DNA of 64,000 nucleotides, taken from Microcella frigidaquae (GTDB taxonomy: Bacteria; Actinomycetota; Actinomycetes; Actinomycetales; Microbacteriaceae). Positions 49,537 to 56,695 of this stretch are shown here, in pieces. Location of the stretch: contig NZ_JACHBS010000001.1 of the NCBI RefSeq assembly GCF_014200395.1, forward strand, positions 1,364,001 through 1,428,000, written 5' to 3'. The stretch's first letter is position 1, and every line of letters starts with the position of its first letter. The notes beneath the pieces are model-generated. The model made no database searches, was not told the DNA's origin, and saw only the letters and a list, made by a program, of their open reading frames with translations. Made by a program: the position numbers and the translations under genes.

Positions 49537-50582
49537 GGCACCCGGTAGAGCCAGTCGGGGGTCGCGAACTTCTCGACGACGAGCGCGTCGGCGCGGGCCA
49601 GCTCAGCCTCGGTCAGGGCTCCGTCGACGACGGTGTTGCTGGCGCGGAACGTGCCGATGAGCCGCTCGATGATCGCGTCGCGCGCCAGCCCGGTCTGCGA
49701 CTTCAGCGGGTCGACCCGCTTGTTGGCGCTCTTCACACCCTTGTCACTGAGCTTCTCGCGCCCGATGCGCAGCACCTGCGTCATCATGTCGCCGTCCATG
49801 TCGTAGGCCATGGTCACGTGGTGCAGCACGGCGCCCGAACCGAGGCGCTTCTGCGCGGCTCCGCCGATCTTGCCGGCCGGGCTCGCGATGTCGTTGAGCG
49901 GCTGGTACGTGGCCTCGATGCCGAGCGACCGCAGCCCCTGGATGACCCAGTCGTCGAGGAAGGCGTACGACTCGGCGAAGCTCATGCCCTGCACGAGGGC
50001 CACGGGCGTGTACAGCGAGTAGGTGATGGCCGACTCGGGCTCGATGACCATCGCACCGCCTCCGGAGATGCGCCGCACCACCTCGAAGCCGTAGCGATCG
50101 GCGTTCTCGAGATCGACCTCGTTCTTCACGCTCTGGAACGACCCGATGACGATGGCAGGGCTCGCCCACTGCCAGAAGCGCAGGGTGGGGCCGCGCCGCC
50201 CCTCGCCGACCTCCTCGGCGAGCACCTGGTCGACGGCCAGCTGCTGCAGCGGGGTGAGCGCCGGACCGCGCACAAGCTCCCAGTCGTAGTCGGCGAACGT
50301 CGTGGCGCTCGCGAGCGCGCGGCGCACGGTGGTCGCCACCGCCTCCGGGCCGAAGCCCAGCAGCACCGCGCCGCCGGGAAGGGCATCGCGGACGGCAGCC
50401 GTCAGGTGCGCCGCGTCGCTGTCGGCGGGCAGCCCGATGAGGGCGGCCTCGATCGCGGCGATCGCCTCGTCGGGCTCGACGAAGAAGTCACCGGCCAACC
50501 GCAGCGCGCTGATGCGCCCGTCCGCGACCTCGAGGTCGACGACGACGAGCTTGCCCCCGGGCACCTTGTATTCACCGTGCAC
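49533..50582 (-). CDS. lplA: Lipoate--protein ligase family protein (LplA-like)
   Basis: 349 residues. The N-terminal 90 residues form the small accessory domain (MHGEYKVPGGKLVVVDLEV), placed before the catalytic domain as in many actinobacterial LplA-like proteins. The catalytic part has FWQWASPAIVIGSFQSV, RRISGGGAMVIEPESAITYS and the lysine loop SPAGKIGGAAQKR that activates lipoate. It attaches lipoate or octanoate to E2 and GcvH domains. It lies 9 bp downstream of a sulfurtransferase and is coupled to the permease, forming an odd four-gene operon. Confidence 0.88.
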   Translation of the reverse strand: MHGEYKVPGGKLVVVDLEVADGRISALRLAGDFFVEPDEAIAAIEAALIGLPADSDAAHLTAAVRDALPGGAVLLGFGPEAVATTVRRALASATTFADYDWELVRGPALTPLQQLAVDQVLAEEVGEGRRGPTLRFWQWASPAIVIGSFQSVKNEVDLENADRYGFEVVRRISGGGAMVIEPESAITYSLYTPVALVQGMSFAESYAFLDDWVIQGLRSLGIEATYQPLNDIASPAGKIGGAAQKRLGSGAVLHHVTMAYDMDGDMMTQVLRIGREKLSDKGVKSANKRVDPLKSQTGLARDAIIERLIGTFRASNTVVDGALTEAELARADALVVEKFATPDWLYRVP

Positions 50583-50591
50583 GCGCTCAGC

Positions 50592-51476
50592 CTATTCGCC
50601 GGTGGCGACCGGGCGCTGGGCGTCAGCCGCGTACTGCGACCACGAGCCGGGGTACAGGCGACCGGCGGGCAGTCCGACCTGCTCGAGCACGAGGAGGGTG
50701 TGGCAGGCGGTGACGCCCGAGCCGCAGTAGCTGATCACCGGAAGCCGGTCGGCGCCGAGCGCCGTGAGGCGCTCGCGCAGGGTCGCAGTGTCGAGCAGCG
50801 TGCCGTCGGCGGCGACATTGTCGCGGCACGAGAGGCTCGCCGCGCCCGGGATGTGCCCGGGGCGGGCATCCACGGGTTCGGTGTCGCCGCGGTAGCGGTC
50901 GGCGGTGCGCGCGTCGAGCACGATCGCGGTGCCGTCGGCGGCCGCCGCCTGGGTCTCGTCGATGGTGGCGAGGGCTGCCGCGGGCCACGATCGCACCGTG
51001 CGGGATGCGGGGCTCGCGCCGCCGGCCCCCGCGGGCTCCCCGGCCTCGAGCGCCTCCTCGGGGTGCTCCTGCTGCCACGCCGCGAGCCCGCCGTCGAGCA
51101 CGGCGGCGGATTGCCCGAGGGTGCGCAGCATCCACACCAGGCGCGCGGCGATGACCCCGCCGGCGTCGTCGTAGACGACCACCGTGGCGTCGTCCCCGAC
51201 CCCGGCGGCCTCGAGCCCTCGCGCGAAGACCTCCGGCTCGGGCAGCGGATGCCGCCCGGCCGCCGCCGACGGCGGCGCCGCCAGCACGGTGTCGAGGTCG
51301 ACGAACACGGCGCCCGGCAGGTGCCCGTTCGCGTAGGCCTCGGCCCCGGAGCGCCCGTCGAGGTACCAGCGGCTGTCGACGACCACCACCCGTGGCACCG
51401 CACCCGTCGTCTTGCCGTGCGCGGCGTCGGCGCGCATCCGATCGAGCTCGGCGACGGAGACGAAGGGCGCGATCAT
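50592..51476 (-). CDS. Rhodanese-type sulfurtransferase (thiosulfate/3-mercaptopyruvate)
   Basis: 294 residues with two rhodanese domains. The inactive N-terminal domain has VVVDSRWYLDGRSG and HLPGAVFVDLD. The C-terminal one has IVLDARTADRYRG, PGHIPGAASL and the catalytic Cys loop SYCGSGVTAC. The CGSGVTA loop resembles mercaptopyruvate sulfurtransferases. ATG 51476 has TACGCT (51484-51489) 7 nt upstream. First gene of the operon leading into lplA and the hmuUV pair. Confidence 0.92.
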   Translation of the reverse strand: MIAPFVSVAELDRMRADAAHGKTTGAVPRVVVVDSRWYLDGRSGAEAYANGHLPGAVFVDLDTVLAAPPSAAAGRHPLPEPEVFARGLEAAGVGDDATVVVYDDAGGVIAARLVWMLRTLGQSAAVLDGGLAAWQQEHPEEALEAGEPAGAGGASPASRTVRSWPAAALATIDETQAAAADGTAIVLDARTADRYRGDTEPVDARPGHIPGAASLSCRDNVAADGTLLDTATLRERLTALGADRLPVISYCGSGVTACHTLLVLEQVGLPAGRLYPGSWSQYAADAQRPVATGE

Positions 51477-51483
51477 GGCGACC

Positions 51484-51493
51484 AGCGTAGGAT
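51484..51493. promoter_or_regulatory. Overlapping divergent -10 elements (sulfurtransferase and cupin)
   Basis: TACGCT on the minus strand (51484-51489) and TAGGAT on the plus strand (51488-51493) share two bases, in a gap of only 23 bp between start codons. The two promoters cannot both be occupied at once. Confidence 0.6.
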
Positions 51494-51499
51494 GCGGGC

Positions 51500-51862
51500 A
51501 TGGATCCCGTTGCTGTCGACCTGACCATGCTCGCCGACTATCTCGAGGCGCAGGCCGCCGAGAGCCCGAACGGGCGGCACCTGCAGCCCGTCGCGCTCGA
51601 TCATGAGCACCTGCGGATGACCGGCATCGGCCTCACCGCGGGTTCGGAGCTGCCCCCGCACGACAACCCGGGCGAGGCCGTGCTGCAGGTTCTGCGCGGC
51701 CAGGTGCGCCTGGTGAGTCTGGGCGCCGACGGCACCGAGGCGCGTGCGCTCGACCTCGCGGCCGGCTTTCTCGGCCGCATCCCCGACGGTCGCCACCGTG
51801 TCGAGGCGCTCGAGCCGAGCGCTCTGCTGCTGACGGCGCTTCCCCTGCCCCTGAGGGGCTAG
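51500..51862 (+). CDS. Small cupin-domain protein
   Basis: 120 residues. The single cupin barrel has LTAGSELPPHDNPGEAVLQVLRG (motif 1; one His and one Glu of the usual metal set) and IPDGRHRVEALEPSALLLT (motif 2 with His). It may bind a metal and a small ligand; no enzyme activity can be named. Leaderless start with TAGGAT 6 nt upstream. It overlaps the convergent lipase gene by 4 bp. Confidence 0.85.
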   Translation: MDPVAVDLTMLADYLEAQAAESPNGRHLQPVALDHEHLRMTGIGLTAGSELPPHDNPGEAVLQVLRGQVRLVSLGADGTEARALDLAAGFLGRIPDGRHRVEALEPSALLLTALPLPLRG

Positions 51863-52722
51863 AACAGGCGGTCGTCGAGCCAGGCGATGAGGTCGGCGCG
51901 CACCTCGGCCTGGTTGGTCTCGTTTAAGACCTCGTGGCGGGCACCCGCGTAGACGATGAGCTCGACGTCGGTGAGGCCGCCGCGGCGCAGGTAGGCGTCG
52001 GCGAGCTTCTTCGCGCTCTTCTCCCCTCCGAGCGGGTCGTCGTCGCCGACCATGATGAGCAGCGGCACCGGCGGCTGCACGGCCTTCGGTGTTCCGTACA
52101 GGCGCAGCCCATCGGCGACACCGAACAGCTGCAGCACCTTGGCGTCGGTCGTCAGCGGGTCGTCGACGAAGGCGCGGGCGACGGCCGGGTCGCGGCTCAG
52201 CCACTCGGCGCCCGTGTCGCCGAGGTGCTTGTGGCGCGCGTTCAAGTCACCGCCGTTCATGTCGAACGGCGTGCGGAAGGCGGTGCCGGTCAGCACGACG
52301 GCGCTCCACGGATGCGGGCCGGCGCTGAGCAGGTTCTGCACCATGAGCGAGCCCCACGAGTGGCCGAGCATCACGAACGGCAGCCCGGGGTTCTCCTCCT
52401 GCGCGATGCGCGTGAGGTCGAGCAGGTTCTGCTGGGTGGCCCGCAGGCCTCCGACGCCGAGCTTGCCGATCTGGGAGAGGTCGCCCTTCCAGTACTCCAC
52501 GCCGGTCTGGCCATGGCCGCGATGATCGTCGGCGTAGACCGCGTACCCCGCGGCCACGAGCGCCTGCGCGAGCAGCTCGTAGCGCAGGGCGTGCTCGCCG
52601 ACACCGTGGGCGAGCTGCACGACCGCCTTCGGTTTGCCCGGTGCCCACACGTAGTAGTGCACGACGACCCCGTGGGCGTCGGTGAAGGTGCGGTGCTGGC
52701 GCTCGGCGGTGAACTTCGGCAT
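51859..52722 (-). CDS. Alpha/beta hydrolase, monoacylglycerol lipase-like
   Basis: 287 residues from ATG 52722, where AGGAGG lies 7 nt upstream; a longer frame has no ribosome site. AHGVGEHALRYELLA is the oxyanion segment, GHSWGSLM holds the nucleophile Ser, LLIMVGDDDPL the Asp and VYAGARHEVLNE the His, the layout of serine-aminopeptidase/Hydrolase_4 lysophospholipases and monoacylglycerol lipases. Cytoplasmic, no signal peptide. Confidence 0.9.
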   Translation of the reverse strand: MPKFTAERQHRTFTDAHGVVVHYYVWAPGKPKAVVQLAHGVGEHALRYELLAQALVAAGYAVYADDHRGHGQTGVEYWKGDLSQIGKLGVGGLRATQQNLLDLTRIAQEENPGLPFVMLGHSWGSLMVQNLLSAGPHPWSAVVLTGTAFRTPFDMNGGDLNARHKHLGDTGAEWLSRDPAVARAFVDDPLTTDAKVLQLFGVADGLRLYGTPKAVQPPVPLLIMVGDDDPLGGEKSAKKLADAYLRRGGLTDVELIVYAGARHEVLNETNQAEVRADLIAWLDDRLF

Positions 52723-52800
52723 GGGTGGGCCTCCTGGCGAGAATCCTACGGCCGAGCATCCTCCGCGCGGTCGCGGCCGCGGCACCGCATCCCGAATTCT

Positions 52801-52828
52801 GTTAGCAAAGGTAATGAGTTAGGCTAAC
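52801..52828. promoter_or_regulatory. MarR operator overlapping its own -10 element
   Basis: GTTAG-G-CTAAC (52818-52828) is an 11-bp palindrome, with a further GTTAGC half-site at 52801-52806. The -10 TAGGCT (52820-52825) sits inside it, 7 nt before the MarR start codon, so binding would block the promoter. Confidence 0.6.
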
Positions 52829-52832
52829 GACC

Positions 52833-53258
52833 ATGGACCTGCACGCGACCGACCCCGAGGAGGAGCTGCGGGTGCTCATCCAGAAGGTCGCCCGGCGCAT
52901 CCGGGCCGAACGAGCGGGCGAAGGCATCAGCGACAGCCAGCTCGGCGTGCTGTGGCGGCTCGCCAGCGAGGGCCGCTGCACCCCGAGCGGCCTCGCGACC
53001 GCCGAGAAAGTCAGCGCTCCGAGCATGAACCGCACCCTCAACGCGCTGGAGGCCAGCGGCCTCGTGCGCCGCGATCCGAGCGACGACGACGCGCGCAGCG
53101 TGTGGGTGACCATCACGCCCGCCGGCGAGCAGGTCATCGCCGAGACGCGACGGCTGCGGCAGCAGTGGTTCCACTCCCAGCTCGAGACCCTCAGCGACGC
53201 CGAACGCAGTGCCCTCGAGGAGGTGCGGCCGATCCTGCGACGGCTGGCCGACGCGTGA
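52833..53258 (+). CDS. MarR-family transcriptional regulator
   Basis: 141 residues. Winged-helix core: ISDSQLGVLWRLASEG, TPSGLATAEKVSAPSMNRTLNALEASGLV (recognition helix) and DDARSVWVTITPAGEQV (wing). It probably represses itself and the MFS gene, which overlaps its stop by 4 bp (GTGA). The palindrome covering the promoter supports autorepression. The inducer is likely a compound carried by the transporter, unknown. Confidence 0.92.
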   Translation: MDLHATDPEEELRVLIQKVARRIRAERAGEGISDSQLGVLWRLASEGRCTPSGLATAEKVSAPSMNRTLNALEASGLVRRDPSDDDARSVWVTITPAGEQVIAETRRLRQQWFHSQLETLSDAERSALEEVRPILRRLADA

Positions 53259-54625
53259 ACGCGATGTTCCGCTCGCTGGCGGGCATCAACTACCGCATCT
53301 GGTTCGCCGGCGCGCTGATCTCGAACGTCGGCACGTGGATGCAGCGCACGGCGCAGGACTGGTTCGTGCTCACCGAACTCACCGACAACGATGCCGCCGC
53401 CGTCGGCGTGACGATGGCCCTGCAGTTCGGCCCGGCACTGCTGATCGGTCCGTTCGCCGGCGTCATCGCCGACCGGATGCCCGGCCGCCGCCTGCTCGCC
53501 CTCACGCAGCTCGCGCAGGCGCTGCTGGCCCTCGCGCTCGGGCTCATCATCGTGCTCGGCATCGCCGAGCTCTGGATGGTGTACCTGCTCGCCCTCGGCC
53601 TCGGCATCGCCACCGCCGTCGACGCGCCCGCGCGCCAGACCTTCGTGGGCGAGCTCGTCGGCACCGCCGACCTCCCCAACGCCGTGGCCCTCAACTCGGC
53701 CTCGTTCAACACCGCGCGCCTCATCGGCCCCGCCGTGGCGGGCTTCCTCACCGTGCTCGTGGGGGCGGGCTGGGTCATTCTGCTCAACGTGCTCACCTTC
53801 GGGGCGATGCTCGCCACCCTCGCCCTGCTGCGGGCCGACGAGCTGCACCCCATGAGCAAGGCGGCGCGAGGGCGCGGGCAGCTGCGGGCGGGCATCCGGT
53901 ACGTCGCCCGCCGGGCCGACCTCGTCGTGGTCTTCACGATGGTCTTCCTCGTCGGAACCTTCGGCTTCAACTTCGCGATCTTCACCGCCACGATGGCGCG
54001 CGTCGAATTCGGGCGCGACGCCGCCGACTTCGGGCTGCTGTCGTCGATCCTCGCCATCGGCTCGGTCACCGGCGCGCTGCTGTCGGCGCGGCGCGAGCGC
54101 CCGCGCCTGCGGGTGATCGTGCTCGCCGCGCTCGGCTTCGCCGGATCGATGGTCGTCGCGGCCCTCATGCCCACGTTCGAGCTGTTCGGCCTCGCCCTGA
54201 TCGGCGTCGGCTACTTCGCGCTGACCATGATCACGAGCGCCAACGCCTACGTGCAGACGACGACGCGCGCGAGCATCCGGGGCCGGGTGATGGCGCTGTA
54301 CCTGACCATCTTCATGGGCGGCACGCCCGTCGGCGCCCCCCTGCTCGGTCTCGTCGCGAACGAGCTCGGCGCCCGCTGGGCCATGGGGGTCGGGGCGCTG
54401 GCCGGCCTGCTCGCCGCGATCGTCGCGGTGCTCTGGATGCGGAGCACGCGCAACCTGCGCATCCGCCGTCACCCGGCCGACGCCCGGTGGTGGCACCTGG
54501 CCGTGCGCTACGACGGCGACGACCACGAAGCGGCGCAGGCCGCCGACCCGGCGAATCGTTTCCGCGACCTCGAGACCGCGACCACCGAGATCGCGATCGT
54601 CGAGGCGGAGGCCCGCAAGGGCTGA
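53255..54625 (+). CDS. MFS transporter (DHA3/EntS-like)
   Basis: 456 residues, about twelve membrane helices. The first opens INYRIWFAGALISNVGTWMQ followed by RTAQDWFVL; loop 2-3 holds GVIADRMPGRRLL, and DAPARQTFVGELV is typical of the DHA3 group related to enterobactin exporters. A hydrophilic C-terminal tail of about 70 residues is unusual in length. Coupled to the MarR gene. It is similar in type to the transporter at 60453-61799. Confidence 0.88.
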   Translation: MNAMFRSLAGINYRIWFAGALISNVGTWMQRTAQDWFVLTELTDNDAAAVGVTMALQFGPALLIGPFAGVIADRMPGRRLLALTQLAQALLALALGLIIVLGIAELWMVYLLALGLGIATAVDAPARQTFVGELVGTADLPNAVALNSASFNTARLIGPAVAGFLTVLVGAGWVILLNVLTFGAMLATLALLRADELHPMSKAARGRGQLRAGIRYVARRADLVVVFTMVFLVGTFGFNFAIFTATMARVEFGRDAADFGLLSSILAIGSVTGALLSARRERPRLRVIVLAALGFAGSMVVAALMPTFELFGLALIGVGYFALTMITSANAYVQTTTRASIRGRVMALYLTIFMGGTPVGAPLLGLVANELGARWAMGVGALAGLLAAIVAVLWMRSTRNLRIRRHPADARWWHLAVRYDGDDHEAAQAADPANRFRDLETATTEIAIVEAEARKG

Positions 54626-54643
54626 GCGCGAGAGGATTGTCTC

Positions 54644-54889
54644 GTGGCGCGACACGTGAACCCGCTCAACCCCTTCAAGGATGCGAAGGGGTTCTTCGGC
54701 GCGTTCGGTCGCGTGCTGTGGACGGTCACCGGCCCGGCCGCGGTCGGCATCGGACGGCCCGAGGAGCCCTACGTGCCGCCCGCCAACCCGACGTGCCCGC
54801 TGTGCGGCGCGCTCATGGCCGACCACCGCATCGAGCGCGGCACCGGCACCACCGCGACCCGGCTGCACTGCCCGCCGGCCGTGGTCTGA
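54644..54889 (+). CDS. Small CxxC protein, conserved hypothetical
   Basis: 81 residues. NPLNPFKDAKGFFGAFGRVLW looks like an amphipathic start. The C-terminal half has CPLCGALMADHRIERG, with a further Cys near the end, perhaps a small zinc site. It follows the MFS gene by 18 bp and may be the third gene of that operon. No function known. Confidence 0.6.
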   Translation: MARHVNPLNPFKDAKGFFGAFGRVLWTVTGPAAVGIGRPEEPYVPPANPTCPLCGALMADHRIERGTGTTATRLHCPPAVV

Positions 54890-54923
54890 GCCCGCGGCCG
54901 GAGTCCCGGTCCGAGACCTTCTG

Positions 54924-55769
54924 CTACGCCTCGCGCGTGATCTCGACGGTCACGAACAGGCTCGAGCTCGCCGGCCCGGCATAGACCCCGCGCAACGGCG
55001 GCACGTCGCGGTAGTCGCGGCCGCGGCCGACGATCACGTGGCGGTCGCCGATCGCGATCGCGTTGGTGGGGTCGAAGCCCCGCCAGTCACCGTCGAACCA
55101 CTCGACCCAGGCGTGCGACTCGCCGGCGACGGTCTGCCCCACCTCGGCGTCGGCCACGGGATGCAGGTACCCGCTGACGTAGCGGGCCGGGATGCCCACG
55201 GTGCGCAGGGCCCCGAGCGCGAGGTGCGTGATGTCCTGGCAGACGCCGCGCCTGTGCGCCCAGGCCTCCGCCGCCGTGGTGTGCACGCCCGTCACGCCCG
55301 GCATGTACTCCACCTCGGCGTGCAGCCAGTCGCAGATCGCGCGGGCCGCCGACGCGGGATCGGCCGCGGCGCCCGCGAGCGCGCGGGCGCGCTCGGCGAC
55401 CTCGGCGGGCGGGGCCGTGAGGCCGGTCTGCACCGTGGCCTCCACGAGGGCGACGGTGCGCTCCACGAGCGCGGGCAGAGCATCCCAGCCCGCCGCCTCG
55501 ATGCCCGAGGGGCGCGGCCGCAGCTCGACGAGGCTGTCGGCGGTGAGCGACAGCTCGCGGTGGTGCGCCAGCTGCTCGAAGGCGATCACGCGGGTGCCGA
55601 AGTAGTCGACGTAGGGGTGCTGCGAGGAGGCGGGGGTGATCTCGAGGTGCGAGAACAGCACGAGCTGCCCGTCACCGCTCGCCGGCAGCATGCGGGCCTC
55701 GTTGTACGAGGCGGTCACCTCGCCGGCGTAGTGGAAGCCCGTCGCGTGACGGATGCGGAGGCGGTTCAC
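54924..55769 (-). CDS. Transglutaminase-like family protein
   Basis: 281 residues from GTG 55769. It starts RLRIRHATGFHYAGEVTASY, the N-terminal beta domain found in this group. The papain-like core has the Cys in HRRGVCQDITHLALGAL, the His in GESHAWVEWF and the Asp in GFDPTNA. Third gene of a conserved trio with an alpha-E protein and an ATP-grasp protein. Such clusters are thought to make and process a small peptide or modify a protein; the product is not known. Confidence 0.92.
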   Translation of the reverse strand: MNRLRIRHATGFHYAGEVTASYNEARMLPASGDGQLVLFSHLEITPASSQHPYVDYFGTRVIAFEQLAHHRELSLTADSLVELRPRPSGIEAAGWDALPALVERTVALVEATVQTGLTAPPAEVAERARALAGAAADPASAARAICDWLHAEVEYMPGVTGVHTTAAEAWAHRRGVCQDITHLALGALRTVGIPARYVSGYLHPVADAEVGQTVAGESHAWVEWFDGDWRGFDPTNAIAIGDRHVIVGRGRDYRDVPPLRGVYAGPASSSLFVTVEITREA

Positions 55770-56695
55770 GACTTCTCCGCCACCCAGCTCGGGGCCGCGT
55801 TGGTCGGGAAGTAGCGCTGCCGCACCGCCTCGCTCGTGGCGCTCGTCGCCGTCTGCACGGCGTCCATGTGCCGCTGCAGGTCGTCGAGGATGTCGCCGAT
55901 CGGGCGGTACTCGAGCTCGCTGCGGATCTGCCCCAGCTGCCGCAGCGCCTGGTCGCCGATGCCCGCGCGGTCGCTCCGCGGCTCGATGTCGCGCAGGCAC
56001 TGCTCGGCACGCGTGACGGCGAACAGGATCGAGCGCGGGAAGAGCCGGTCGAGGAGGAGGAACTCGGCCGCGTTCTTCGCGCTCGGCACGCCGCGGTAGG
56101 TGCGCAGGTACGCCTCGTAGGCGCCGACGCTGCGCAGGATCGTCGTCCACGACGGGCCGCTCGCCTCCGTCAGCGAGCGGGTCGCCAGCAGGCGCGCGGT
56201 CATGTCGGCGCGCTCGAGCGAGCGGCCGAGGGTGAAGAAGGCGTAGGCCTCGTCGCGGCTGGTCGCCGACTCGACGATGCCGACCGCCAGCGCCGAGCGC
56301 TCGCGCACCCAGCCGAAGAACTCGTGCACCTTCTCGGGCGCGACCTTGCGGGGCATGCGCGCCCGCGTCGTGTTGAGCACCTCCCACAGCTCGGTGCTGA
56401 CCACCTCGCGCGCCCGCCGCGCGTTCTCGCGAGCCGCGCCCAACGAGTAGGCGATCGAGGCGGGATGCGCGCGATCGACCGCGAGCAGCCCCAGCACATC
56501 AGACCGGGTCAGGGCCTGGGCGGGGTCGACCTCGCTGCCCATCACGCTCAGCAGCGAACGGCACGCGGTGTCTTCGTCGATCCACGGATCCTCCAGCAGC
56601 AGCTGCAGGTGCACGTCGAGGATGCGGGCCGTGCCATCGGCGCGCTCGACGTAGCGGCCGATCCAGAACAGGCTCTCCGCGATGCGGCTCAACAT
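55766..56695 (-). CDS. Alpha-E domain-containing protein
   Basis: 309 residues, all-helical. The start MLSRIAESLFWIGRYVERAD is the signature of alpha-E proteins. Later marks are FFTLGRSLERADMTARLL and PRSILFAVTRAEQCL. It has no known catalytic role and always occurs beside ATP-grasp and transglutaminase genes. It overlaps the ATP-grasp gene by 7 bp and the transglutaminase gene by 4 bp, so the three are made together. Confidence 0.93.
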   Translation of the reverse strand: MLSRIAESLFWIGRYVERADGTARILDVHLQLLLEDPWIDEDTACRSLLSVMGSEVDPAQALTRSDVLGLLAVDRAHPASIAYSLGAARENARRAREVVSTELWEVLNTTRARMPRKVAPEKVHEFFGWVRERSALAVGIVESATSRDEAYAFFTLGRSLERADMTARLLATRSLTEASGPSWTTILRSVGAYEAYLRTYRGVPSAKNAAEFLLLDRLFPRSILFAVTRAEQCLRDIEPRSDRAGIGDQALRQLGQIRSELEYRPIGDILDDLQRHMDAVQTATSATSEAVRQRYFPTNAAPSWVAEKS

